Positions 35,578 to 43,826 of a stretch of DNA of 64,000 nucleotides are shown one piece after another (the stretch's first letter is position 1; the number at the start of each line of letters is the position of its first letter). The DNA is from Thioclava sp. GXIMD2076 (GTDB lineage Bacteria > Pseudomonadota > Alphaproteobacteria > Rhodobacterales > Rhodobacteraceae). The notes beneath the pieces were generated by a model that searched no databases, was not told the DNA's origin, and saw only the letters and a program-made list of their open reading frames with translations. The position numbers and the translations under genes were made by a program. The stretch is taken from contig NZ_CP149934.1 of assembly GCF_037949795.1 (NCBI RefSeq), positions 1-64,000 on the forward strand, read 5' to 3'.

Positions 35578-36518
35578 TTGCGCTGATCCTCAAACGTATC
35601 GTTCTGGGGCTGCTGACGCTCTGGCTGGTTGCGACGCTGGTGTTTCTGGTGTCGGGCAGCCTGCCGGGCGATGCGGCGGCGAGCCTTCTGGGACAGGATG
35701 CGACGCCCGAGACGCTGGCCGCACTGCGCGCCAAGATGGGGCTCGATCAGTCGGAACTCATGCGTTACCTTCACTGGCTTGGCGGGATCGCCCATGGGGA
35801 TTTCGGCGTTTCGCTGGTGGACGGGCGTCCGGTGACCGAGGTGATCTCAACCCGTCTGGGCAATTCGCTTCTGTTGGCGGGTCTGTCGACGCTGGTGGCC
35901 ATTCCGGTGTCGCTGGTGCTGGGTATTGCTTCGGCCATGCGGCCCAATTCGGTCTTCGACCGGCTCACCACCTTCCTGTCGATTATCGCGCTTTCGACAC
36001 CGTCCTTCCTGATTGCCACCGTCATCGTTCTGGTGCTGTCGGTCTGGACGGGCTGGTTTCCGGCGCTCTCCTCTATCGACCGTGTGACCTCTTTCGGCGG
36101 GCTGCTCCATACGATGGCCCTGCCGGTGATCGCGCTGTCTTTGTCGGTGATCGGACAGATGGCGCGGATGACGCGGGCGATCTTGCTGCAGCAGATGAAC
36201 GAACCCTATGTGGAGACAGCCGTTCTCAAGGGCTCGACCAGCCTGCGTGCCACCGTCTTCCATGCGCTGCCCAATGTGGCGGGGCCGATCGTCAATGCCT
36301 CGGCGCTGTCGCTGAACGCGTTGATTTCAGGTGTGGTCTTCGTCGAGGTGATCTTCGCCTATCCGGGACTGACCAAGCTGATGGTCGATAGCGTCTCGAA
36401 CCGCGATCTGCCGCTCATGCAGGCCTGCGCGCTGATCTTTTGTGCCGGTTTCCTTGTGCTGGTGCTGATCGCCGATGTGATCGCCATTCTTGCCAACCCC
36501 AAACTGAGGAGCGCATGA
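35574..36518 (+). CDS. ABC importer permease, DppB type (second system)
   Basis: Inner-membrane permease of 314 residues, about six helices, beginning IALILKRIVLGLLTLWLVATLVF and carrying SGSLPGDAAAS in the first periplasmic loop, the EAA-type loop NEPYVETAVLKG and the family end LISGVVFVEVIFAYPGLTKL. Start overlaps the binding protein stop (ATGA). Confidence 0.92.
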   Translation: MIALILKRIVLGLLTLWLVATLVFLVSGSLPGDAAASLLGQDATPETLAALRAKMGLDQSELMRYLHWLGGIAHGDFGVSLVDGRPVTEVISTRLGNSLLLAGLSTLVAIPVSLVLGIASAMRPNSVFDRLTTFLSIIALSTPSFLIATVIVLVLSVWTGWFPALSSIDRVTSFGGLLHTMALPVIALSLSVIGQMARMTRAILLQQMNEPYVETAVLKGSTSLRATVFHALPNVAGPIVNASALSLNALISGVVFVEVIFAYPGLTKLMVDSVSNRDLPLMQACALIFCAGFLVLVLIADVIAILANPKLRSA

Positions 36519-37375
36519 TGATGGACAGTTCCGTATCGCGCCCCGCGCGCGGCCTGCGCCGCCCCGTCCTGCCAAACTGGCCGATCCTGTCGGTGATGGG
36601 TGCTATTGTCTTCCTGTTCTGGGCCTTCATCGCCATTTTCGGCGACTGGCTGACGCCCCATGATCCGGGCGAATTCATCGACAGCTGGAATGTGCTGGGC
36701 CCGCCTACCGCGCAGACATGGCTTGGCACCGACTATCTGGGCCGCGATGTGCTGTCGCGGATCATGACGGGGGCCAAATATACCGTGGGCCTGCCGTTCC
36801 TGACTGCGGGGCTTGCACTGTTTTTCGGGCTGATCCTCGGGGTGGGGGTTACACTGGTGCGTGGACCTCTGGATACGGCGCTCTCGTGGCTGATGGATAC
36901 CGTCAACTCGCTGCCTTCCACCATTTTCGCACTGGTGGCCGTGGCGGGGTTCGGCACCTCGATCCCCGTTCTGGTGATTGTGATCACCGCGCTCTATATC
37001 CCCTCGGCCTACCGCAATGTGCGGGCGGCGGCGATGAATGTGTCGCGGCTTGAATTCATCGATGCGGCGCATGTGCGCGGCGAGGGGCCGCTCTATATCA
37101 TCTTCCGCGAGATCCTGCCCAATATCCTGCCCAATCTCGTTACCCATTTCGGGATCATGTTCATCTATATCGCGCTTCTTTTGTCGGGCCTGTCCTTCCT
37201 CGGGCTGGGTGTGCAGCCGCCCGAAGCCGATTGGGGTGCGCTGATTGCCGAGAATATGATGGGGCTGAGCTATGGGGCGCTTGCGATCTTCGCACCTGCC
37301 CTGGCGCTCTTGTCGCTGACCATGTCGATGACGCTGATGGTCGATGCCATCTCCGCACAGAAGAAGGAGCGCTGA
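36515..37375 (+). CDS. ABC importer permease, DppC type (second system)
   Basis: Second permease, 286 residues. Start at 36515 overlaps the DppB-type stop (ATGA); three Met codons in a row make the exact first residue uncertain, and the frame open from 36440 is a shadow. Landmarks are TWLGTDYLGRDVLSRIMTGA, the EAA-type loop with LEFIDAAHVRGE, and YIALLLSGLSFLGLGVQPP. Confidence 0.92.
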   Translation: MMMDSSVSRPARGLRRPVLPNWPILSVMGAIVFLFWAFIAIFGDWLTPHDPGEFIDSWNVLGPPTAQTWLGTDYLGRDVLSRIMTGAKYTVGLPFLTAGLALFFGLILGVGVTLVRGPLDTALSWLMDTVNSLPSTIFALVAVAGFGTSIPVLVIVITALYIPSAYRNVRAAAMNVSRLEFIDAAHVRGEGPLYIIFREILPNILPNLVTHFGIMFIYIALLLSGLSFLGLGVQPPEADWGALIAENMMGLSYGALAIFAPALALLSLTMSMTLMVDAISAQKKER

Positions 37376-37376
37376 G

Positions 37377-38999
37377 ATGACCGATCAGAGTTTCATCGAG
37401 GTTCAGGGCCTGACCATCGAGGCCGCGGGGCGCGAGATTGTCCGCGATGTCTCCTTCTCGGCCAAAAAGGGTGAGGTGGTGGCACTGATCGGCGAGTCCG
37501 GCTCGGGCAAATCTACCATCGCGCTTTCGCTCATGGGCTATGCGCGTCCGGGCTGCACGATCTCCAAGGGGCAGATCCGTGTGGGCCAGCGCGATGTGCG
37601 CGCCCTGTCCAAGGCGCAGCTGCGGGACTATCGGGGGCGCGACATTTCCTATGTCGCACAATCGGCGGCAGCCGCGTTCAACCCCGTCAAACGTATCCGC
37701 TCGCAGGTGGTCGAGGCCGCGAAGCTGCATAACACCATGTCCAAGGACGCAGCACTGGCCCGCCAGAAAGAGCTGATGGCCACGATGGCGCTGCCCGATC
37801 CCGAGACGATCGGCGAGTGTTACGTCCATCAGGTCTCGGGCGGCCAGTTGCAACGGATGATGGCGGCGATGGCGATGATGAATACCCCCGAGGTGATGAT
37901 CTTCGACGAGCCGACCACCGCGCTGGATGTGACCACGCAGGTCGAGGTGCTGAAGGCCTTCAAGGATATGATCCGCCAGCAGGGCGTGACCGCCATCTAT
38001 GTCAGCCATGATCTGGGTGTGGTCGCGCAGATTGCCGACCGGATCATCGTGTTGAAAGACGGGCAGGTGATGGAGAATAACGAGGCCGGTGCCGTGCTGG
38101 AACGCCCGCAATCGGGCTTTACCTCGGCGCTCCTGAAAGCCTCGGAGCCGCGCCGGCTGGAGCTGGACACCACCACTGATCCCGATACGGTGCTGGAGGT
38201 CGCGATGCTGACCGCAGGTTACGGCCCGATCCGCAACAATATGCCCCGACATCCGGTGCTACGCGATATCTCCTTCAAGATCGGCAAGGGCCAGACACTG
38301 GGGCTGATCGGGGAATCCGGCTCGGGGAAATCGACCATGGGGCGGGTGCTGGCGGGGCTATTGCCTGCCGCGCATGGTTATGGGCTCCTGAACGGGCGCG
38401 AACTGAATATCACCAATGCACGCAAGCGGTCGAAACAGGACCGGCGCGAGTTGCAGATCGCCTTCCAGATGGCCGATACCGCGCTCAATCCGCGCTTGAG
38501 CAATGCCGATATCCTTGGCCGCCCGTTGAAATTCTACCATGGGCTGGGGCGCGAGGCGCGGCGCAAGCGGGTGCTGGAGCTGCTGGATATGGTGCGGCTT
38601 CCAGCGCATCTGGCGGATCTGTCGCCGCGCGAGCTGTCGGGCGGGCAGAAGCAGCGGATCAATCTGGCGCGTGCGCTGGCCGCCGAGCCGTCACTGGTGA
38701 TCTGCGACGAGGTGACGTCGGCGCTTGATACGGTGGTGGCCAATGCGGTGATCGAGTTGCTCGTCGAGCTCCAGCGCGAGCTGGGCCTGTCCTATCTCTT
38801 CATCAGTCACGATCTCGGGAAGGTCGAGGCGATGTGTAACGAGGTGATGGTCCTCTACAAAGGCCGCGAGGTCGAACGTGCCCCTCGTGACCGCCTGAGC
38901 GCCGACCCCCAGCATTCCTATACCCGCGATCTCGTCCGCGCCGTGCCGCAACTGCGCCGCGGCTGGCTGGAAGAGGTGACGGGGCAAGGTCATTATTGA
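37377..38999 (+). CDS. ABC importer ATPase, DppD-DppF fusion (second system)
   Basis: Double ATPase of 540 residues. Domain 1: GESGSGKSTIALSLMG, VSGGQLQR, IFDEPTTALD. Domain 2: GESGSGKSTMGRVLAGLLP, LSGGQKQR, VICDEVTSALD, so all catalytic residues are standard apart from Val for Pro after DE in domain 2. Start at 37377 lies behind AAGGAG and one base after the permease stop. Same fused build as the ATPase at 12668, which supports a shared origin of the two importers. Confidence 0.92.
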   Translation: MTDQSFIEVQGLTIEAAGREIVRDVSFSAKKGEVVALIGESGSGKSTIALSLMGYARPGCTISKGQIRVGQRDVRALSKAQLRDYRGRDISYVAQSAAAAFNPVKRIRSQVVEAAKLHNTMSKDAALARQKELMATMALPDPETIGECYVHQVSGGQLQRMMAAMAMMNTPEVMIFDEPTTALDVTTQVEVLKAFKDMIRQQGVTAIYVSHDLGVVAQIADRIIVLKDGQVMENNEAGAVLERPQSGFTSALLKASEPRRLELDTTTDPDTVLEVAMLTAGYGPIRNNMPRHPVLRDISFKIGKGQTLGLIGESGSGKSTMGRVLAGLLPAAHGYGLLNGRELNITNARKRSKQDRRELQIAFQMADTALNPRLSNADILGRPLKFYHGLGREARRKRVLELLDMVRLPAHLADLSPRELSGGQKQRINLARALAAEPSLVICDEVTSALDTVVANAVIELLVELQRELGLSYLFISHDLGKVEAMCNEVMVLYKGREVERAPRDRLSADPQHSYTRDLVRAVPQLRRGWLEEVTGQGHY

Positions 39000-39066
39000 G
39001 GCCCCAGATCATTGGAACGGGCCGCATAACGAGGGCCCGCTGCGCAAAAATCCAACGGAGAGCAAG

Positions 39067-41121
39067 ATGAATACCCACGCAAAACCGGCACAGCTGCGCA
39101 CCCGCGATCCGCTGTTGACCGAGTTCAAGCTGAAACATCTGACGATGCGCAACCGCATCATTTCGACCTCGCATGCGGCGACCGCAGGCGGTGGCGGCTA
39201 TCCGCGTGAACAGTATCAGGCCTATCACGAGGAAAAGGCCAAGGGCGGTCTGGCGATGACCATGATCGGCGGCTCCTCGCAGGTCAGCCCTGACAGCAAC
39301 TGGGGCGGCAACCAGATGGATGTCAGCCATGATGACGCTATCCCCTATCTGCAACAGATGTCCGCGCGTGTGCACAAACATGGTGCCCATATCATGTGCC
39401 AGATCTCGCATCTGGGGCGCCGTGCCGATGCGACGGTGCGCGACTGGTTGCCCGCGCTGGGGCCGTCGCGCCTGCGCGAGATGCGTCACCGTGCGATTGC
39501 CCACGAGATGGACGAGCACGACATCCGCCGCGTGATCCGCGATTACACCGCGGCTGCGCGCCGATTGAAAGAGGGCGGTTTTGACGGGCTGGAGACGTTG
39601 GCAGGCGGCCACCTGATCGGCCAGTTCTTCTCGCCGCTGACCAACTTCCGGACCGATAAATGGGGCGGCTCGGTGCAGAACCGTGTGCGTTTCGCACTGG
39701 AGTTGCATGACTCCATCCGCCGCGAAGTGGGCGACGATTTCGTCGTCGGCATGCGCTATGTGGTTGATGAAGGCGAGAATATCGGTCTGAATTTCGATGA
39801 ATGTCTCGAGATTGCGGGTATCCTGCAGCAGGAGACCTCGATTGATTTCTTCAACTGCATCTTTGGCAAGATGGATACGGGGCTGGCGCTGGTCGAGCAC
39901 AACATCCCCAATATGGCCCGCCCCTCGGCGCCTTTCCTGAAAACCGTGGGCGAGTTCAAGAAACAGGTGAAGCTGCCGGTCTTTCATGCCGCGCGCATTC
40001 CCGATCTGGAAACCGCACGTTACGCGATTTCCGAAGGGCTGCTCGATCTGGTAGGCATGACCCGCGCCCACATCGCCGACCCCTATATCGTGCGCAAGCT
40101 CGAACAGGGCGAGGCCGACCGCATCCGCCCCTGTATCGGCACCTCGCATTGCCTCTACCGGTTAGGCAACTGCATCCATAATGCGTCATCGAACCGCGAA
40201 TATAAACTTCCCCATATCGTGCCGAAGGCGGAGGTGCAGAAGAAGGCCGTGGTAGTGGGCGGCGGTCCTGCGGGGCTTGAGGCCGCGCGTGTTCTGGCCG
40301 AGCGTGGCCATCAGGTGACGCTGTTCGAGGCGGGCCCGAAGCTGGGCGGTCAGGTGCTGATCGCGGCACTTGCGGGCTGGCGTCGGGATCTGATCGCGAT
40401 CGTCGACTGGCGTGTGGTCGAGTTTGAGCATCTGGGCGTGAAGGTCGTGACCGATTGCTTTGCCGGCGAGGAAGAGATTGCGGCAGAGGCCCCCGATGTG
40501 GTGATTATGGCAACCGGCGGTCTGCCGGATACCACCGTCCCGGAGGGCGGCGAGGAGCTGGTGAAATCCACATGGGATGCGCTCAACGAGCCGCAGACTA
40601 TCGGCCAGAAAGTGTTGGTCGTGGATGGCACCGGCCGCCATCAGGCACCGTCCACCGCGCTGACGCTGGCCGAGATGGGCCGCGATGTCAGCCTGACGAC
40701 AATGGATGAATTCATGGCGCAGGAGATGGAATACCAATCGCGCATCACCTATCGCAAGAAGCTTGCGGCGCTCCATACGAAGGTCGATATCGACCTCGAG
40801 ATCCGCAAGGTCGAGCGCTCGGGCAACGGGCTGAAGGTGACCATGGTCCATATGCTGACGGGCGAGCGGATTGCCTATGAGGTGGATGATGTGGTCGTCG
40901 ATCACGGCTCGCTGCCCTATGACGAGCTGTATCAGGAGATGCGGAGCGCTTCGGCCAATAATGGCGAGACACAACTCGACGAGTTGCTGGCGCTCAAGCC
41001 GCAACCCGGCACGCCTGCCAAAGGCGAGGGCTATGCGCTCTTTGCCATCGGCGATGCGGTTGCCTCGCGCTCGATCCATGCCGCGATCTATGACGCCTTC
41101 CGCCTCTGCCTCGTGATCTGA
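39067..41121 (+). CDS. OYE-type FMN/FAD oxidoreductase, N-demethylase-like (DgcA/StcD group)
   Basis: Large flavoprotein of 684 residues. The N-terminal TIM barrel is of old yellow enzyme type (LKHLTMRNRIISTSHAA, CQISHLGRR, GLETLAGGHLIGQFFSPLTN). The C-terminal half has a FAD/NAD fold (VVVGGGPAGLEAARVLAERGH, VDGTGRHQAPSTALTLAEMG). The iron-sulfur region has Cys356, Cys362 and Cys369 (CIGTSHC...C), with Thr359 where trimethylamine dehydrogenase and dienoyl-CoA reductase have a Cys. As far as I recall, the dimethylglycine/stachydrine demethylases (DgcA, StcD) also lack that Cys, which points to an N-demethylating or methylamine-type role with ETF as electron acceptor. It follows the second importer by 67 bases, with GGAGAG before the start. 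Confidence 0.85.
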   Translation: MNTHAKPAQLRTRDPLLTEFKLKHLTMRNRIISTSHAATAGGGGYPREQYQAYHEEKAKGGLAMTMIGGSSQVSPDSNWGGNQMDVSHDDAIPYLQQMSARVHKHGAHIMCQISHLGRRADATVRDWLPALGPSRLREMRHRAIAHEMDEHDIRRVIRDYTAAARRLKEGGFDGLETLAGGHLIGQFFSPLTNFRTDKWGGSVQNRVRFALELHDSIRREVGDDFVVGMRYVVDEGENIGLNFDECLEIAGILQQETSIDFFNCIFGKMDTGLALVEHNIPNMARPSAPFLKTVGEFKKQVKLPVFHAARIPDLETARYAISEGLLDLVGMTRAHIADPYIVRKLEQGEADRIRPCIGTSHCLYRLGNCIHNASSNREYKLPHIVPKAEVQKKAVVVGGGPAGLEAARVLAERGHQVTLFEAGPKLGGQVLIAALAGWRRDLIAIVDWRVVEFEHLGVKVVTDCFAGEEEIAAEAPDVVIMATGGLPDTTVPEGGEELVKSTWDALNEPQTIGQKVLVVDGTGRHQAPSTALTLAEMGRDVSLTTMDEFMAQEMEYQSRITYRKKLAALHTKVDIDLEIRKVERSGNGLKVTMVHMLTGERIAYEVDDVVVDHGSLPYDELYQEMRSASANNGETQLDELLALKPQPGTPAKGEGYALFAIGDAVASRSIHAAIYDAFRLCLVI

Positions 41122-41171
41122 GGGGAGGCAGAAGCTGTCCGTACTTATCCATATGGGCAGCATAAAAATTC

Positions 41172-41193
41172 GGCGCAGCCACGTTGCTGCGCC
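41172..41193 (+). terminator. Hairpin after the flavoprotein gene
   Basis: GGCGCAGC-CACGTT-GCTGCGCC is a perfect 8-bp stem 51 bases after the stop, with AAAAATTC before and TAAAATCC after it. It lacks a clear T run, so it is only a probable terminator. Confidence 0.55.
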
Positions 41194-41360
41194 TAAAATC
41201 CGCTCATATGGCCGGATCTGGCGCAGAGCCTGCGAGGATATGACGGCCTTGCGGGAAATCCTCTTGCCTTGATCCGGCGCACAACTAGCAATGGGACGAC
41301 ATCAGTGAACATCCCGTTGAGATCTGCCTCTATGGCGTGAAACCCTGAAGGAAAACCTCA

Positions 41361-42089
41361 ATGAACCTGAATGATTACAAGATCCTGACCTTCGATGTCT
41401 ATGGCACGCTCATCGATTGGGAAAGCGGCATGGTCGAGGGGCTGAAGCCGCTGACGGCGCGGCTGGCATCGCCCCTGTCGCGCGATCAGATCCTCGAGGC
41501 GCATGCCTATCATGAAAGCACCCAGCAGCGCTGGACCCCCGCGATGCCCTATTCCCGCCTGCTGGCAACCGTCTATCGCCGCCTCGCCGAGGAATGGGAT
41601 ATTCCGGTCACTTGGGAGGAATGCGAGACCTATGGCCAGTCGGTGAAGAACTGGCCCGCGTTCGAGGATTCGGCGGGCGCCCTGCAATATCTGCAGAAAT
41701 ACTTCAAACTCTGTGTGCTGACCAATGTCGATGCGGCCTCGTTCAAACATTCCAATGACAAGCTGGGTGTGACCTTCGATCACGTCTATACCGCCGAGGA
41801 TGTGGGCAGCTACAAGCCGTCCGACAGGAACTTCGATTATATGATCGAACATCTGGCGCGTGTCGGGATCGAGAAACACGAGATTCTGCACACCGCCGAA
41901 AGCATGTTCCACGATCACAAGCCCGCCAACCGTCACGGCCTGACCTCCGCGTGGATCTACCGCCGCCATGACAAAAAAGGCTTCGGTGCCACGATGAACC
42001 CGGGCGAGATGCCGAATTACGATTTCCGCTTCAATTCGATGGCGGATCTGGTTGCGGCCCACCAGGCCGCGCTGCGCAAAGCCTCCTGA
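41361..42089 (+). CDS. HAD-superfamily hydrolase, type II 2-haloacid dehalogenase-like
   Basis: Cytosolic HAD hydrolase of 242 residues. Motif I is FDVYGTLIDW with nucleophile Asp12; motif II is CVLTNVDAASF; motif III Lys and IV lie in AEDVGSYKPSDRNF and LHTAESMFHDHKPANRHGL. The DVYGTL motif with Tyr in place of the second Asp marks the L-2-haloacid dehalogenase branch and not the phosphatases. Dehalogenase activity is not certain, as many members have unknown substrates. It starts about 240 bases after the flavoprotein gene with AAGGAAAA as the ribosome site. Confidence 0.85.
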   Translation: MNLNDYKILTFDVYGTLIDWESGMVEGLKPLTARLASPLSRDQILEAHAYHESTQQRWTPAMPYSRLLATVYRRLAEEWDIPVTWEECETYGQSVKNWPAFEDSAGALQYLQKYFKLCVLTNVDAASFKHSNDKLGVTFDHVYTAEDVGSYKPSDRNFDYMIEHLARVGIEKHEILHTAESMFHDHKPANRHGLTSAWIYRRHDKKGFGATMNPGEMPNYDFRFNSMADLVAAHQAALRKAS

Positions 42090-42115
42090 AGACCTAACAG
42101 ACGGATCCCCTCGAC

Positions 42116-42592
42116 GTGACGATCAAACTCGACCGTATCGACATCAGTATTCTCAACGAGCTGATGAAAAATGGCCGTATCTCCAATGTACGGCTATCGG
42201 AGCATGTGGGTTTGTCGGCCTCTCCCTGCCTCCAGCGGATCAAGCGGATGGAGGCGGCGGGGGTGATCGCGGGCTACGGGGCGCAGGTCGATATGACCAA
42301 GGTCTCGCAGCCCGTTACCGTCTTCACGGAATTTACCCTGTCCGATCACCGGCGCGAGCTGTTCTCGCGCTTCGAGCAGGAAGTCGGGCGGTTGCGTCAG
42401 GTATCGGAATGCCATCTGATTTCAGGCGGCTATGACTATCTGGTAAAATTCACCTCCCGCAACGTGTCCGAATATCACGAGACTATCGAGGCGCTACTGG
42501 AGCGCAATCTCGGGATCTCGCAATATTTCAGCTATATCGTGATCAAATCCCCGATCCAGAAAAGCATCGTGCCGCTCGAAGATCTGCTCTGA
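42116..42592 (+). CDS. Lrp/AsnC-family regulator
   Basis: Transcription regulator of 158 residues with an N-terminal HTH (LDRIDISILNELMKNGRIS, then LSEHVGLSASPCLQRIKRME) and a C-terminal RAM ligand domain (VTVFTEFTL, VSECHLISGGYDYLVKF). There is no ATG near the family start, so the GTG at 42116 is used. It follows the dehalogenase-like gene by 26 bases and may sense an amino acid to control the second importer cluster. Confidence 0.9.
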   Translation: MTIKLDRIDISILNELMKNGRISNVRLSEHVGLSASPCLQRIKRMEAAGVIAGYGAQVDMTKVSQPVTVFTEFTLSDHRRELFSRFEQEVGRLRQVSECHLISGGYDYLVKFTSRNVSEYHETIEALLERNLGISQYFSYIVIKSPIQKSIVPLEDLL

Positions 42593-42675
42593 GCACTCGG
42601 CCACGCGGGGTGGTATTGCGCCCCGTCTTTCCGACAAAAGAGGCCTTGGCGTGGCGCATATGCCGCCACGTTCGT

Positions 42676-42705
42676 CGCGCCGTTCAGGTTGGCCTGAATG
42701 GCGCG
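42676..42705. other. Strong intergenic hairpin
   Basis: CGCGCCGTTCAGG-TTGG-CCTGAATGGCGCG is a 13-bp stem with one G-U pair, in the 262-base gap between the Lrp gene and lysR. No T run follows on either strand. It could be a bidirectional terminator of weak type or a structured leader; nothing else is seen between 42593 and 42800 apart from a weaker CGGGG/CCCCG hairpin near 42605-42626. Confidence 0.5.
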
Positions 42706-42806
42706 TAAACACGCATAATCTGCGGTGTTTTATGGGTGTATGCCTAATTTCTCGCCTTTTATCCGACTTGGCGAGGCTGGTTTCCAAAAAGCTTTGACTC
42801 ATACGT

Positions 42807-42839
42807 AATATGAATGAAGATGACTTAGTAATTCATATT
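42807..42839 (+). promoter_or_regulatory. Inverted repeat before lysR (probable LysR autoregulatory site)
   Basis: AATATGAAT at 42807-42815 and ATTCATATT at 42831-42839 are exact reverse complements separated by 15 bases, ending 15 bases before the lysR start. The place and AT-rich dyad fit a LysR-type binding site. Confidence 0.45.
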
Positions 42840-42854
42840 TTGTATTTGTGAGCG

Positions 42855-43826
42855 ATGGACACCAGAGACCTCCAGATATTCCTGAGCGTGATCGAAGAGG
42901 GAAGCATCACCAAAGCGGCGGCCAAGATCGGCACATCGCAGCCTTCCGTCTCGCGCACGGTGCAGGATCTCGAAGCCGAACTGGGCTTTGCGCTGTTGCA
43001 TCGTGTGGGGCGGGGGATCCAGATCACCGAGGAGGGGCTCGCCTTTGGCGATGAGGCCCGGCGTCTTCTGATGTCCTTTGGCGAGCTGGCCGCACGGGCC
43101 AAGATGATTGCCGCGGGCAGGGGGCGTATCCTGCAAGTTGCCAGTATCTCGGCGATCGGCACGAGTCTGATCCCTGCCGCGCTGGCGGATCTCGGAACGG
43201 CGGGTCTGCCGCAGGAGACCCATGTGGGCCAGTTCCTACCTTCGGTCGTCGTGCAGGAAGTGCGCAGCGGACGGGCGGAGCTGGGTTATTGCAGCTTGCC
43301 GCTTGATACGTCGGGCGTCGAGGTCTTGCGGCTTTATAGCGCCCCTGATGCCATCGCCCTGCGTGAGGATGATCCGCTGGCAGCCCAAGAGGTGGTGCCT
43401 GTGGATAGCCTCGCCAACCGGCTGATGGTCACCATGCTCAATCCACTCAGGTTCCAGATGCATGTGGCGCGGGTATTGGCCGCGCGCGGCGTGCAGGTGG
43501 GGCAGGTAATCCGCACCAATATTTCCTATGCGGCGCTACAGATTGTCAGCCGCACAGGGGCTGCGGCGATTATCGATCCGGTCTCCGCGTGGGGCATGAA
43601 TGTGCCAGGCGTCGTGATCCGCCCGATCGATGCGGAGGTGCCCTTCTACTGGGGGGTGCTGACGGCAAAGGGTCGGCCCCTGAGTGCGACGGCCATGCGG
43701 CTTGCCGATCAGGTCGAGGCCAATGCCGAACGTCTCATCCCGGGTTTTGCGCGGCTTGACCCGGCGCTTGCCGGCGGGCTCACGCCTCCGGCGCCCGAAT
43801 TCTCGAACTATGGAACGGAAACATGA
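42855..43826 (+). CDS. LysR-family transcription regulator
   Basis: Regulator of 323 residues. N-terminal HTH: DTRDLQIFLSVIEEGSITKAA, then GTSQPSVSRTVQDLEAELGFALLHR in parts, followed by the periplasmic-binding-like effector domain. Unusually for LysR regulators it is not divergent from its target: it heads the plus-strand run and its stop overlaps the start of the FAD monooxygenase by 4 bases. An inverted repeat just upstream suggests autoregulation of the whole run. Confidence 0.9.
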   Translation: MDTRDLQIFLSVIEEGSITKAAAKIGTSQPSVSRTVQDLEAELGFALLHRVGRGIQITEEGLAFGDEARRLLMSFGELAARAKMIAAGRGRILQVASISAIGTSLIPAALADLGTAGLPQETHVGQFLPSVVVQEVRSGRAELGYCSLPLDTSGVEVLRLYSAPDAIALREDDPLAAQEVVPVDSLANRLMVTMLNPLRFQMHVARVLAARGVQVGQVIRTNISYAALQIVSRTGAAAIIDPVSAWGMNVPGVVIRPIDAEVPFYWGVLTAKGRPLSATAMRLADQVEANAERLIPGFARLDPALAGGLTPPAPEFSNYGTET

